Shown piece after piece: positions 31,205 through 40,672 of a DNA stretch of 64,000 nucleotides (position 1 is the first letter of the stretch; the number at the start of each line of letters is the position of its first letter). Origin of the DNA: Methylobacterium sp. J-048 (lineage in GTDB: Bacteria > Pseudomonadota > Alphaproteobacteria > Rhizobiales > Beijerinckiaceae); contig NZ_JAKSYL010000105.1 of NCBI RefSeq assembly GCF_022829515.1, forward strand, positions 60,184 through 124,183, in the 5' to 3' direction. The notes below the pieces were generated by a model. It searched no databases. It saw only the letters and a program-made list of their open reading frames with translations, and was not told the DNA's origin. The position numbers and the translations under genes are program-made.

Positions 31205-32413
31205 ATGGCCGCAACCCGGCGCCCCGGTCGCAACCATCTCTTCATCCCGGGTCCGACGAACATCCCGGATCGCGTCCTGCGCGCGATGCACGTGCCGTCC
31301 GAGGATCACCGCTCGCCGAGCTTCCCCGAGCTGGTGAAGCCGCTGCTCCAGGATTCCAAGATCGTGTTCGGCTCGACCGCCGGGACGATCATCCTGTTCC
31401 CGTCCTCGGGCACCGGCATCTGGGAATCGGCCCTGTCCAACACCCTGTGCCGCGGCGACAAGGTGCTCACCGCCCGCTACGGCCAGTTCAGCCATCTCTG
31501 GGTCGACATGGCCCAGCGCCTCGGCCTCGACGTGATCGTCCAGGAGGAGGAGTGGGGCGCCGGCGCAGATCCGCAGAAGATCGAGGAGGCGCTCCGGGCC
31601 GACAAGGACCACGCGATCAAGGCCGTGATGGTGGTCCACAACGAGACCGCCACCGGCGTCACCAGCGATATCGGCGCGGTCCGCAAGGCGCTCGACGCCG
31701 CCGGCCACCCGGCGCTGCTGTTCGTGGATGGCATCTCGTCCATCGGCTCGCTGCCGTTCAAGATGGACGAGTGGGGCGTCGACTGCGCCATCGCGGGCTC
31801 GCAGAAGGGCTTCATGCTGCCCGCCGGCCTCGGCCTGATCTGCATCAGCCCCAAGGCGCTGAAGATCGCCGAGGGCGGCACCGGCCGCAACGACCGGCTC
31901 GGCCACGCCTACTTCGCCTGGAAGGACCAGCTCGCCGCCAACGCCACCGGCTACTTCCCGTACACGCCGGCCCTGCCGCTGCTCTACGGCCTGCGCGAAG
32001 CCCTGACGATCGTGAAGGAGGAGGGGCTGGAGAACATCTACCACCGCCATCACGTGCTCGCCGAGGCGACCCGTCAGGCGGTGGCGGCCTGGGGCCTCAA
32101 GCCCTGCGCCAAGGAGCCCAAGTGGAACTCCGACACGGTCACGGCGATCGTGGTGCCGGAGGGGGTCGACGCCGCCAAGGTGATCAGCCACGCCTACGAG
32201 CGCTACAACCTCTCGCTGGGTACCGGCCTGTCGAAAGTCGCCGGCAAGGTGTTCCGCATCGGCCATCTCGGCGACCTCAACGAGCTGTCGCTGCTCGGCG
32301 GCATCGCGGGCGCCGAGATGGCGCTCATCGATTGCGGCGTGAAGGTAACGCCCGGCTCCGGCGTCGCCGCTGCGTCGAGCTACCTGCGCGAGAATCCGCT
32401 GCACAAGGCGTAA
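31205..32413 (+). CDS. sgaA: Serine-glyoxylate aminotransferase
   Basis: This 402-residue PLP enzyme of the class V aminotransferase family transfers the amino group of serine to glyoxylate, giving hydroxypyruvate and glycine, a central serine cycle step. The N-terminus GRNHLFIPGPTNIPDRVL is diagnostic. D175 in LLFVDGISSIGS should contact the PLP ring, and K201 in AGSQKGFMLPAG should be the Schiff-base lysine. It is first in the cluster, with GGAGG before the ATG. A 13-base-pair hairpin follows the gene (32427-32460). Confidence 0.97.
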   Translation: MAATRRPGRNHLFIPGPTNIPDRVLRAMHVPSEDHRSPSFPELVKPLLQDSKIVFGSTAGTIILFPSSGTGIWESALSNTLCRGDKVLTARYGQFSHLWVDMAQRLGLDVIVQEEEWGAGADPQKIEEALRADKDHAIKAVMVVHNETATGVTSDIGAVRKALDAAGHPALLFVDGISSIGSLPFKMDEWGVDCAIAGSQKGFMLPAGLGLICISPKALKIAEGGTGRNDRLGHAYFAWKDQLAANATGYFPYTPALPLLYGLREALTIVKEEGLENIYHRHHVLAEATRQAVAAWGLKPCAKEPKWNSDTVTAIVVPEGVDAAKVISHAYERYNLSLGTGLSKVAGKVFRIGHLGDLNELSLLGGIAGAEMALIDCGVKVTPGSGVAAASSYLRENPLHKA

Positions 32414-32426
32414 ATCGCGCGGACCA

Positions 32427-32460
32427 CCGAGGCGGGAGCCGCTTGCCGCTCCCGCCTCGG
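32427..32460 (+). terminator. Strong hairpin between sgaA and hprA
   Basis: Perfect 13-base arms CCGAGGCGGGAGC (32427-32439) and GCTCCCGCCTCGG (32448-32460) enclose an 8-base loop in the 103-base gap. No T-run follows, so it may be a partial terminator or an RNA-stability element that makes sgaA transcript more abundant than downstream message. Confidence 0.55.
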
Positions 32461-32516
32461 CAGGCAAATAACAAAAAGAATCCCGAGGAAACCGCCCGTC
32501 GCCCGAGAGGGGATCC

Positions 32517-33461
32517 ATGACGAAGAAAATCGTGTTCCTGGACCGTGAGTCCCTCGACGCGACGGTCCGGCCGTTCAGCTTCCCGCACGAGTATGTCGAG
32601 CACGACTCGACCTGGACGCCGGAGGACACGGTCGCCCGGCTCCAGGGCGCCGAGATCGCGCTGATCAACAAGGTCCCGATGCGGGCCGAGACCCTGAAGC
32701 AACTCCCCGACCTGAAGCTGATCGCGGTGGCCGCCACCGGCACCGACGTGGTCGACAAGGCCCAGGCCAAGGCGCAGGGCATCACGGTCGTCAACATCCG
32801 CAACTATGCGTTCAACACCGTGCCCGAGCACGTCGTCGGGCTGATGTTCGCGCTGCGCCGGGCGATCGTGCCCTACGCCAACTCGGTGCGGCGCGGCGAT
32901 TGGGCCAAGTCCACGCAGTTCTGCTACTTCGACTACCCGATCTACGACATCGCCGGCTCGACGCTGGGCATCGTCGGCTACGGGGCGCTCGGCAAGTCGA
33001 TCGGCAAGCGTGCCGAGGCGCTGGGCATGAAGGTCCTGGCCTACGACGTGTTCCCGCAGGACGGCCTGGTCGATTTCGAGACGATCCTGACGCAATCCGA
33101 CGTGATCACGCTGCACGTGCCGCTGACCCCGGACACCAAGGGGATGATCGGCGCCGCCGAGCTCAAGCGGATGAAGAAGAGCGCCATCCTGATCAATACC
33201 GCCCGGGGCGGGCTGGTGGACGAGGCGGCGCTGCTGGCCGCGCTCAAGGACGGCACCATCGCGGGCGCGGGCTTCGACGTGGTCGCGCAGGAGCCGCCCA
33301 AGGACGGCAACATCCTGTGCGAGGCCGATCTGCCGAACCTGATCGTCACCCCGCACGTGGCCTGGGCCAGCAAGGAGGCGATGCAGATCCTCGCCGACCA
33401 GCTCGTCGACAACGTCGAGGCGTTCGTCGCCGGCAAGCCGCAGAACGTGGTCGAGGGTTAG
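32517..33461 (+). CDS. hprA: NAD(P)H-dependent hydroxypyruvate reductase (glycerate dehydrogenase)
   Basis: This 314-residue D-2-hydroxyacid dehydrogenase reduces hydroxypyruvate to D-glycerate in the serine cycle. The nucleotide-binding loop is GIVGYGALGKSIGKRA (151-166). The catalytic triad is R230 in NTARGGLVDE, E259 in AQEPPKDGN and H280 in VTPHVAWAS. The start (MTKKIVFLDRESLDATV) matches family length, and GAGGGGAT precedes it. It stands between sgaA and mtdA in the conserved methylotrophy order. Confidence 0.96.
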   Translation: MTKKIVFLDRESLDATVRPFSFPHEYVEHDSTWTPEDTVARLQGAEIALINKVPMRAETLKQLPDLKLIAVAATGTDVVDKAQAKAQGITVVNIRNYAFNTVPEHVVGLMFALRRAIVPYANSVRRGDWAKSTQFCYFDYPIYDIAGSTLGIVGYGALGKSIGKRAEALGMKVLAYDVFPQDGLVDFETILTQSDVITLHVPLTPDTKGMIGAAELKRMKKSAILINTARGGLVDEAALLAALKDGTIAGAGFDVVAQEPPKDGNILCEADLPNLIVTPHVAWASKEAMQILADQLVDNVEAFVAGKPQNVVEG

Positions 33462-33485
33462 CGGCGGGATTTTGGAGGGCGCGTT

Positions 33486-33588
33486 CCCCTCCCCCTTGCG
33501 GGGAGGGGTTAGGGGTGGTGCAGACGGCAACGCTCCGGTCCTTCCGGAACCACCCCCACCTCCGGCTCCTCCCCGCAAGAGGGAGGAG
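33486..33588. repeat. GC-rich double hairpin between hprA and mtdA
   Basis: The gap of 206 bases holds a hairpin CCCCTCCCC/GGGGAGGGG (33486-33508) and a second, CTCCTCCC/GGGAGGAG (33566-33588). Between them, GGTGGT and ACCACC segments can pair as well. The unit is related in sequence to the hairpins at 37514, 40501 and 63608 and looks like a dispersed intergenic repeat lying within the operon. Confidence 0.65.
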
Positions 33589-33667
33589 AGGCGCGCCCAT
33601 CGGCGCCACGGCGCCAACGACAATCAGCGACAGCGCCGCCAGGCGCGACACAAGGATCAAAAAAGAA

Positions 33668-34528
33668 ATGAAAAAGCTGCTGTTCCTGTTCGACACCGAT
33701 GCGATGCCGAACGTGTTCGACACGGTAGTCGGTTACGACGGCGGCGCCGACCACATCACCGGCTACGGCGGCGTGAATCCGGACAATGTCGGCGCGCTGG
33801 TCGACGGCACGATCTACACCCGCGGCGGCTCCGAGAAGAAGTCGACGGCGATCTTCGTCGGCGGCGGCAGCATGGCGGCCGGCGAGGAGCTGTTCGCCGC
33901 GGTCAAGAAGCGGTTCTTCGGCCCGTTCCGGGTCTCGTGCATGCTGGATTCCAACGGGTCCAACACCACGGCCGCCGCCGGCGTCGCCCTGGTGGCTAAG
34001 GCCGCGGGCTCGCTCCAGGGCAAGAGTGCCGTCGTGCTGGCGGGCACCGGCCCGGTGGGCATGCGCTCTGCCGCGCTGCTGGCCGGCGAGGGCGCCGACG
34101 TGACCATCGCGGGCCGCGCGCTCGACAAGACCCAGGCCGCCGCCGACGCGATCAACGCCCGCTTCAAGGTCTCGGTGAAGGCCGCCGCGACGCCGGACGA
34201 GGCCTCGCGCATCGCCCTGGTGAAGGGCAAGAACCTCATCTTCACGGCCGGCGCCATCGGCGTCGAGCTGCTGCCGGAGGCCGCCTGGGCCCAGGACCCG
34301 GCGGTCGAGATCGTCGCGGACTACAACGCCCAGCCCCCGACCGGGATCGGCGGCATCGAGGTGATGGACAAGGGCAAGGACCGCAACGGCAAGAAAGCGT
34401 TCGGCGCGCTCGGCATCGGCGGCCTGAAGCTCAAGCTGCACCGGGCCTGCGTCGGCCAGCTCTTCGAGAGCACCGAGCAGGTGCTCGATGCCGAGGAGAT
34501 CTACGCGCTCGCCAAGTCCATGGCCTGA
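33668..34528 (+). CDS. mtdA: NADP-dependent methylene-tetrahydrofolate/methylene-tetrahydromethanopterin dehydrogenase
   Basis: The 286-residue enzyme begins MKKLLFLFDTDAMPNVFDTV, a near-unique MtdA N-terminus. GAGADVTIAG-type text follows the Rossmann motif VVLAGTGPVGMRSAALLAGEG (about 130-150), which binds NADP. MtdA interconverts methylene- and methenyl-tetrahydrofolate and sets the supply of methylene-H4F to serine hydroxymethyltransferase. It can also act on the methanopterin analogue. The frame is open far upstream, but the ATG at 33668 with AAAGAA ahead matches the known protein length. It is followed 12 bases later by fchA. Confidence 0.97.
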   Translation: MKKLLFLFDTDAMPNVFDTVVGYDGGADHITGYGGVNPDNVGALVDGTIYTRGGSEKKSTAIFVGGGSMAAGEELFAAVKKRFFGPFRVSCMLDSNGSNTTAAAGVALVAKAAGSLQGKSAVVLAGTGPVGMRSAALLAGEGADVTIAGRALDKTQAAADAINARFKVSVKAAATPDEASRIALVKGKNLIFTAGAIGVELLPEAAWAQDPAVEIVADYNAQPPTGIGGIEVMDKGKDRNGKKAFGALGIGGLKLKLHRACVGQLFESTEQVLDAEEIYALAKSMA

Positions 34529-34540
34529 GGGGAGGCGCCG

Positions 34541-35182
34541 GTGACCGACACACGTCCCCCCGAGACCGACAGCATCGATAAGTTTCTGACGGAGCTGGCG
34601 AGCGCCGCCCCGACCCCCGGCGGCGGCGGCGCGGCGGCGATCTCCGGCGCCATGGGCGCGGCCCTGGTGTCGATGGTCTGCAACCTGACCATCGGCAAGA
34701 AGAAGTACGTGGAGGTCGAGGCCGAGCTGAAGGACGTGCTCGCCCGGTCCGAGGGCCTGCGGGTCGTGCTCACCGGCATGATCGGCGAGGATGTCCAGGC
34801 CTTCGACGCCGTGATGGGCGCCTACGGCCTGCCCAAGGCTACCGATGACGAGAAGTCCGCCCGGGCCGCGGCGATCCAGGCCGCGTTGAAGACGGCCACC
34901 GACGTGCCGCTGTCCTGCTGCCGGGCCTGCCGCACGGTCATCGACCTCGCGGTGATCACCGCCGAGAAGGGCAACCTCAACGTCGTCTCGGATGCCGGCG
35001 TGGCGGTGCTCTCGGCCTATGCCGGCCTGCGCAGCGCGGCGCTCAACGTCTACGTCAACGCCAAGGGGATCGAGGACCGGGAGTTCGCCGACGAACGGCT
35101 CCGGGAACTCGAAAGCCTGCTCGGCGAGGCCGGGGCGCTCACCGAAAAGGTTTATGGGGTGGTGAAGGCCAAGGTGAACTGA
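34541..35182 (+). CDS. fchA: Methenyl-tetrahydrofolate cyclohydrolase
   Basis: The GTG start at 34541 has GGGGAGG just upstream and gives 213 residues. The signature FLTELASAAPTPGGGGAAAISGAMGAALVSMVCNLT is shared with formiminotransferase-cyclodeaminase domains. Fch interconverts methenyl- and formyl-tetrahydrofolate, so with MtdA and a formate-H4F ligase it links formate to methylene-H4F. That ligase is not in this window. A good intrinsic terminator follows at 35226. Confidence 0.96.
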   Translation: MTDTRPPETDSIDKFLTELASAAPTPGGGGAAAISGAMGAALVSMVCNLTIGKKKYVEVEAELKDVLARSEGLRVVLTGMIGEDVQAFDAVMGAYGLPKATDDEKSARAAAIQAALKTATDVPLSCCRACRTVIDLAVITAEKGNLNVVSDAGVAVLSAYAGLRSAALNVYVNAKGIEDREFADERLRELESLLGEAGALTEKVYGVVKAKVN

Positions 35183-35225
35183 GGCACCCCGCATCCGCCG
35201 CGGCGGACGCAAATGGATCGACAAT

Positions 35226-35265
35226 CGAGGCCGGGTGCATCGCGCGCCCGGCCTCGCTGTTTTTC
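35226..35265 (+). terminator. Rho-independent terminator after fchA
   Basis: Perfect 10-base arms CGAGGCCGGG (35226-35235) and CCCGGCCTCG (35247-35256) are followed by CTGTTTTTC. This is the best intrinsic terminator in the window and implies that sgaA-hprA-mtdA-fchA ends here. The remaining 156 bases before mtkA are A/T-rich and probably hold a separate promoter. Confidence 0.75.
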
Positions 35266-35421
35266 TGCGATGCTGCATTGCAATATTCGGTACAAAATCT
35301 GCCGCACCCGCGAAAAAGGTGACCTAAACCGACAGATCAAAAAATTTGACGGGCGTAATCTTCCCATTCAACTAAAGTAGACAGCGTCAGACGGCGGCAA
35401 CGACCGCGGAGGAGGCGCCGA

Positions 35422-36600
35422 ATGGACGTCCACGAGTACCAAGCCAAGGAGCTGCTCGCGAGCTTCGGTGTCGCGGTCCCGAAGGGCGCCATCGCGTTCA
35501 GCCCGGACCAGGCAGTCTACGCTGCCACCGAACTCGGCGGCTCGTTCTGGGCCGTGAAGGCGCAGATCCATGCCGGCGCCCGCGGCAAGGCCGGCGGGAT
35601 CAAGCTGTGCCGGACTTACAACGAGGTCCGCGACGCCGCCAAGGAGCTGCTGGGCAAGCGCCTCGTCACCCTGCAGACCGGGCCCGAGGGCAAGCCGGTC
35701 CAGCGGGTCTACGTCGAGACCGCCGACCCGTTCGAGCGCGAGCTCTACCTCGGCTACGTGCTGGACCGGAAGGCCGAGCGCGTGCGCGTCATCGCCAGCC
35801 AGCGCGGCGGCATGGATATCGAGGAGATCGCCGCTAACGAGCCCGAGGCGCTGATCCAAGTGGTGGTCGAGCCGGCGGTGGGCCTGCAGCAGTTCCAGGC
35901 CCGGGAGATCGCCTTCCAGCTCGGCCTGAACATCAAGCAGGTCTCGGCCGCGGTGAAGACCATCATGAACGCCTACCGGGCGTTCCGCGACTGCGACGGC
36001 ACGATGCTGGAGATCAACCCGCTGGTCGTCACCAAGGACGACCGCGTGCTGGCTCTCGATGCCAAGATGTCCTTCGACGACAACGCGATGTTCCGCCGGC
36101 CGGGCATCGCCGACATGCACGACCCGTCGCAGGGCGATCCCCGCGAGGCGCAGGCCGCCGAGCACAACCTCAGCTATATCGGGCTGGAAGGTGAGATCGG
36201 CTGCATCGTCAACGGCGCTGGCCTCGCCATGGCGACCATGGACATGATCAAGCACGCGGGCGGTGAGCCCGCGAACTTTCTGGATGTCGGCGGCGGGGCC
36301 TCGCCCGAGCGGGTCGCGACGGCGTTCCGGCTGGTTCTCTCGGACCGCAACGTCAAGGCGATCCTGGTCAACATCTTCGCCGGCATCAACCGCTGCGACT
36401 GGGTCGCCGAGGGCGTGATCCAGGCCGCCCGGGAGGTGAAGATCGACGTGCCCCTGGTGGTGCGCTTGGCCGGCACGAACGTCGAGGCCGGCCAGAAGAT
36501 CCTGGCCGAGAGCGGCCTCGACCTGATCACCGCCGACACCCTGTCGGACGCGGCGCGCAAGGCAGTCGAAGCCTGCGACGCCGCCAAGAAGAATCGCTGA
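35422..36600 (+). CDS. mtkA: Malate-CoA ligase (malate thiokinase), beta subunit
   Basis: The 392-residue protein is homologous to succinyl-CoA synthetase beta. It opens [17 protein letters not shown] and has an ATP-grasp domain ([17 protein letters not shown] near 48-64) and a C-terminal CoA ligase domain with [13 protein letters not shown] and [16 protein letters not shown]. With MtkB it converts malate, CoA and ATP into malyl-CoA, the last activation step before cleavage by malyl-CoA lyase. Its place in the serine cycle cluster separates it from SucC. GGAGGAGG precedes the ATG. Confidence 0.95.
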   Translation: MDVHEYQAKELLASFGVAVPKGAIAFSPDQAVYAATELGGSFWAVKAQIHAGARGKAGGIKLCRTYNEVRDAAKELLGKRLVTLQTGPEGKPVQRVYVETADPFERELYLGYVLDRKAERVRVIASQRGGMDIEEIAANEPEALIQVVVEPAVGLQQFQAREIAFQLGLNIKQVSAAVKTIMNAYRAFRDCDGTMLEINPLVVTKDDRVLALDAKMSFDDNAMFRRPGIADMHDPSQGDPREAQAAEHNLSYIGLEGEIGCIVNGAGLAMATMDMIKHAGGEPANFLDVGGGASPERVATAFRLVLSDRNVKAILVNIFAGINRCDWVAEGVIQAAREVKIDVPLVVRLAGTNVEAGQKILAESGLDLITADTLSDAARKAVEACDAAKKNR

Positions 36601-36614
36601 GGGGAGACCACGCC

Positions 36615-37505
36615 ATGAGCATCCTCATCGACGAGACCACCCCGATCATCGTCCAGGGCATCACGGGCGACAAGGGCACCTTCCACGCCAAGGAGATGCT
36701 GGAATACGGCACCAACGTCGTGGGCGGCGTCACCCCCGGCAAGGGCGGCCGCACCCATCTCGGCCTGCCGGTGTTCAACACCGTCAAGGAGGCGGTCGCC
36801 GCCACCGGCGCCACCACGTCGATCACCTTCGTGGCGCCGCCCTTCGCGGCGGACGCCATCATGGAGGCGGCCGATGCCGGGCTGCGGCTGGTCTGCTCGA
36901 TCACCGACGGCATCCCGGCCCAGGACATGATGCGGGTGAAGCGCTACCTGATGCGCTACCCGCGGGATCGCCGCACCATGGTGGTCGGCCCGAACTGCGC
37001 CGGCATCATCTCGCCCGGCAAGGCGATGCTCGGCATCATGCCCGGCCACATCTACCTCCAGGGCAATGTCGGGGTGATCTCGCGCTCGGGCACGCTCGGC
37101 TACGAGGCCGCTTCCCAGCTCAAGGAACTCGGGCTCGGGATCTCGACCTCGGTGGGCATCGGCGGCGACCCGATCAACGGCTCGTCGTTCCTCGATCACC
37201 TCGCCCTGTTCGAGACCGATCCGGATACCGACGCGGTGCTGATGATCGGCGAGATCGGCGGCCCGCAGGAGGCCGAGGCCTCGGCCTGGATCCGGGACAA
37301 CATGTCGAAGCCGGTGATCGGGTTCGTGGCCGGGCTCACCGCCCCGAAGGGCCGTCGCATGGGCCATGCCGGGGCGATCATCTCGGCGGCCGGCGACAGC
37401 GCCGCCGAGAAGGCCGAGATCATGCGCTCCTACGGCCTCACCGTGGCGCCCGATCCCGGCTCGTTCGGCCAGACCGTGGCCGACGTGCTCGCCCGGGCGG
37501 CGTAG
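36615..37505 (+). CDS. mtkB: Malate-CoA ligase (malate thiokinase), alpha subunit
   Basis: The 296-residue partner of MtkA is related to succinyl-CoA synthetase alpha. A CoA-binding Rossmann domain ([21 protein letters not shown]) and [20 protein letters not shown] are followed by the ligase domain. The phosphorylated histidine is H251 in [14 protein letters not shown]. It starts 14 bases after mtkA with GGGGAG as ribosome site, so the subunits are made together. A composite repeat follows the stop codon. Confidence 0.95.
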   Translation: MSILIDETTPIIVQGITGDKGTFHAKEMLEYGTNVVGGVTPGKGGRTHLGLPVFNTVKEAVAATGATTSITFVAPPFAADAIMEAADAGLRLVCSITDGIPAQDMMRVKRYLMRYPRDRRTMVVGPNCAGIISPGKAMLGIMPGHIYLQGNVGVISRSGTLGYEAASQLKELGLGISTSVGIGGDPINGSSFLDHLALFETDPDTDAVLMIGEIGGPQEAEASAWIRDNMSKPVIGFVAGLTAPKGRRMGHAGAIISAAGDSAAEKAEIMRSYGLTVAPDPGSFGQTVADVLARAA

Positions 37506-37513
37506 CTGTCTCA

Positions 37514-37680
37514 ACCCTCCCCCCTCTGTGGGGGAGGGTGCCCCGCGGATGCGGGGCGGGAGAGGGGCAGCGCGACGCTTCAGGATGCAAGGCCCGTCGG
37601 CGACCTCTCCGGCACCGTCGCTCCGCTCTCCCGACGCCTGCTGACGCAGGGGCCACCCTCCCCCGCAGAGGGGGGAGGGG
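37514..37680. repeat. Composite hairpin repeat between mtkB and ppc
   Basis: Two outer hairpins share the arms CCCTCCCCC/GGGGGAGGG: 37514-37539 (loop CTCTGT) and 37656-37679 (loop GCAGAG). Between them lie GCCCCGC/GCGGGGC (37540-37557) and CCTGC/GCAGG (37637-37650). The interior segments GGGCAGCGCGACGCTTCAGG and CCTGCTGACGCA recur in altered form near 63810-63855. The element fills most of the 220-base gap. Confidence 0.75.
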
Positions 37681-37725
37681 ACATCGCGGCGGCTTCTTCA
37701 AAAACGTGCGCCACGAGGTGGCTCC

Positions 37726-40488
37726 ATGACCCGTACCCTCCACGCATCGCCTGCCCTTGCCGAGGCCAGCGCCTTCGCGCCGCCGGTGATCACCGGCACC
37801 TCGGCCGAGCAGGCCCTCGACATCCTGTTCCAGGCCCTGCTCGACGTCGCGCGCCGCCACGATCCCGATCTCGAGGCGGTGCTGCACGGCACCGCCGACA
37901 TCTCGCGGTTCTCGCCAGAGATGCTGGCCCGCGCGCTCCAGGTGCAGGGCATCTGGTTTCACCTGATCTCGATCGCCGAGCAGAACGCCGCGATGCGCCG
38001 CCGCCGCCACGTCGAGCGCACGGAGGGGCGGGCGGCCTTGAGTGGCTCGTTTGCGAAGGTGTTTGCCGACGCGCGCGCCCAGGGCATTCCGCCGGAAAAA
38101 ATCCAGGCGCTGCTCAGCGACCTGCGCATCCGACCGACGCTGACCGCGCACCCGACTGAGGGCAAGCGGGTCACCGTGCTGGAAAAATTCCGGCGGATCT
38201 ACCTGGTGCTGCGCGAGCTGGAGATGCCGCGCTGGACCGACCGCGAGCGCAACGGGCTCATGAACGAGCTGCGCGACCAGATCGAGCTGGTCTGGATGAC
38301 GGGAGAGCTGCACCTGGAGAAGGCCACCGTCGAGCGGGAGGTCGCCTGGGGGCTGCACTTCTTCGACGAGACCCTGTTCGAGATGCTGCCCGAGACCATG
38401 GACACCCTGGAGGAGTCCCTGGCTGAGGCCTATCCCGGCACGCCGTTCCAAGTGCCGCCGTTCTTCCAGTTCGGCTCGTGGATCGGCGGCGACCGGGACG
38501 GCAATCCCTACGTCACCGCCGCGGTTACCCGGCAGGCCCTGCATCGCAACGCGCTGGCCTCGCTCAACCGCTACCGCGACGGCGTGCGCGAGCTCGGCCG
38601 GACGCTCTCGCTCACCGAGCGGGCGCTGCCGCTGCCGGAGACGTTCCGCCAGGAACTCGACCGCCAGCTCGCCGAGAGCGGCCAGGCCCGGGCCATCGCC
38701 CGGCGCAATCCCGGCGAGCCGTATCGCCAGTATCTCACCTGCGTCCTGCGCAAGCTCGACGCGACCATCGCCCGCAACGAGGGCGAGCACCCGTCCGGGC
38801 CGGATTATGCCAGCGCCGACGGCCTGATCGAGGACCTGCGCGTGCTGGAGCGTGGGCTGGACGACGCCAAGTGCGGCGCGCTCGGCCGCGACCTGGTCCG
38901 GCCGGTCCGCCGCATGGTCGAGATCTTCCGGTTCTCGACGGTCCGGCTGGACCTGCGCGAAAACACCACCCGGACCACTGAGACGCTCCAGGCGCTCTGG
39001 CGCCAGCGCAACGGCGAGGGCGAGCCCCCGGCGCTGGGCTCGGCGGCGTGGCGGCAATGGCTCGACGCCGAGCTGGTCCGGCCCCGCGACCCGGAGCGGT
39101 CCTTCGAGAACCTGCCCGACGCCGCCCGCGAGACCCTGGCGACCTTCGCGCTCGTCGCCGAGATGCGCGAGACCCTCGACCGGGAGGCGTTCGGCGCCTT
39201 CGTCCTGTCGATGACCCGCTCGGTGGAGGACGTGCTCGGCGCCTACCTGCTGGCCAAGGAGGCCGGCGTGTTCCTCGACGCCGCCGGCCCCGACATCCGC
39301 CCCGAGATCTGCCCCCTGGCGATCGTGCCCCTGTTCGAGACCATCGACGACCTGCGTGCCGCCCCGGCGATCATGCGCGAGCTCCTCACCGTGCCGGTGG
39401 TGCGCCGCTCGACCCGCTGGCAGGGCGGGGTGCAGGAGGTGATGATCGGCTATTCCGATTCCAACAAGGATGGCGGCTTCGTCGCCGCCAATTGGGAGCT
39501 GTACAAGGCGCAAAGCAAGCTGACCCGGCTCGGCCAGGAACTCGGCGTCGGAATCGCGTTCTTCCACGGGCGCGGCGGCTCGGTGAGCCGGGGCGGCGTC
39601 CCGACCCACCGGGGCATCATGGCCCAGCCGCCGGGCTCGATCCGCGGCCGGTTCCGCACCACCGAGCAGGGCGAGGTCGTCTCATTCAAATACGCCAACC
39701 GCGGCACCGCCGCCTACCAGATGGAGCTGCTCGCCGCCTCGGTGTTCGAGCATGCGCTGGCGGGCGACGGCGAGCGGGCGAGTGTCGGCCACGACGACGC
39801 CCTGGAGGCGCTCGCCGGCGCATCGCGGGCCGCCTACGTCCGGCTGCTCCAGACCGACGGCCTGGTCGACTACTTCCAGTCGGCGAGCCCGCTGGACGAG
39901 ATCGCGCTCCTGAACATCGGCTCGCGCCCGGCCCGCCGATTCGGCGCCCGCTCGCTCGCGGATCTCCGGGCGATCCCCTGGGTGTTCGCGTGGTCGCAGA
40001 ACCGGCACGTGGTCACCGGCTGGTACGGGGTCGGCTCGGGGCTCGCGAGCTTCCTCGACGTGCGCGGCCGGGACGGCGAGGCGACCCTGAAGCGCCTGTT
40101 CCAGGAATCACGCGTGTTCCGCTTGGTCCTCGACGAGGTCGAGAAGACCCTGATCATGGTCGATCTCGACATCGCCCGCGCCTATGCCGGCCTCGTCCCC
40201 GACGCGGGTGTCCGGGACCGCATCTTCTCGATGATCGAGGCCGAGTACGCGTTGACCCGGGAGATGGTGCTGCGGGTCAGCGGCGGAACCGAGCTGGCCG
40301 AGCGCTTCCCGCTGTTCCGCGACCGGCTGAAGGGCCGGTTGCCGACCATCAACCAGGTCGGTCGCGAGCAGGTCGAGCTGCTGGCCCGCTACCGCGCCGA
40401 GACCGACGAGGACCGGCGCGAGGCGGTGAAATCCGCCCTGCTCCTGTCGATCAACTGCATCGCGGTCGGCTTCGGCTCGACGGGATAG
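37726..40488 (+). CDS. ppc: Phosphoenolpyruvate carboxylase
   Basis: The 920-residue enzyme fixes bicarbonate on phosphoenolpyruvate to give oxaloacetate, the CO2-fixing step of the serine cycle. Catalytic H142 lies in RPTLTAHPTEGKRV. The lysine motif GYSDSNKDGGFVAANWEL and the glycine-rich FFHGRGGSVSRGG (PEP/bicarbonate loop) are intact. The C-terminus, in many homologues ending in N-T-G after an arginine or glutamine, is SINCIAVGFGSTG here. Length and motifs match the bacterial family. The gene sits between mtkB and mclA, flanked on both sides by hairpin repeats. Confidence 0.96.
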   Translation: MTRTLHASPALAEASAFAPPVITGTSAEQALDILFQALLDVARRHDPDLEAVLHGTADISRFSPEMLARALQVQGIWFHLISIAEQNAAMRRRRHVERTEGRAALSGSFAKVFADARAQGIPPEKIQALLSDLRIRPTLTAHPTEGKRVTVLEKFRRIYLVLRELEMPRWTDRERNGLMNELRDQIELVWMTGELHLEKATVEREVAWGLHFFDETLFEMLPETMDTLEESLAEAYPGTPFQVPPFFQFGSWIGGDRDGNPYVTAAVTRQALHRNALASLNRYRDGVRELGRTLSLTERALPLPETFRQELDRQLAESGQARAIARRNPGEPYRQYLTCVLRKLDATIARNEGEHPSGPDYASADGLIEDLRVLERGLDDAKCGALGRDLVRPVRRMVEIFRFSTVRLDLRENTTRTTETLQALWRQRNGEGEPPALGSAAWRQWLDAELVRPRDPERSFENLPDAARETLATFALVAEMRETLDREAFGAFVLSMTRSVEDVLGAYLLAKEAGVFLDAAGPDIRPEICPLAIVPLFETIDDLRAAPAIMRELLTVPVVRRSTRWQGGVQEVMIGYSDSNKDGGFVAANWELYKAQSKLTRLGQELGVGIAFFHGRGGSVSRGGVPTHRGIMAQPPGSIRGRFRTTEQGEVVSFKYANRGTAAYQMELLAASVFEHALAGDGERASVGHDDALEALAGASRAAYVRLLQTDGLVDYFQSASPLDEIALLNIGSRPARRFGARSLADLRAIPWVFAWSQNRHVVTGWYGVGSGLASFLDVRGRDGEATLKRLFQESRVFRLVLDEVEKTLIMVDLDIARAYAGLVPDAGVRDRIFSMIEAEYALTREMVLRVSGGTELAERFPLFRDRLKGRLPTINQVGREQVELLARYRAETDEDRREAVKSALLLSINCIAVGFGSTG

Positions 40489-40500
40489 GGGAGGCAACTT

Positions 40501-40526
40501 TCCCTCCCCCCTCTGCGGGGGAGGGA
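40501..40526. repeat. Single hairpin repeat between ppc and mclA
   Basis: The arms TCCCTCCCCC (40501-40510) and GGGGGAGGGA (40517-40526) with loop CTCTGC repeat the core seen at 37514 and 63608. It begins 12 bases after the ppc stop codon. A T-run is absent. Confidence 0.7.
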
Positions 40527-40672
40527 GAAAAGCGCGGGCGTCTCGACCCGGTGGATCGGCTTGAAACACGGATCCTCGCTCTGTCGCGAAGCCTAACGCG
40601 CGCCATTTCCACCGCCGGGCGTGTCCAGCCCGACGGCGGCACCAGAACCGTTACCAGGAGAGAGAAACACCC

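Noticed and set aside
37514..37680. CRISPR array
   Set aside because: The repeats are self-complementary hairpins with irregular spacing and no spacer pattern; there are no cas genes.
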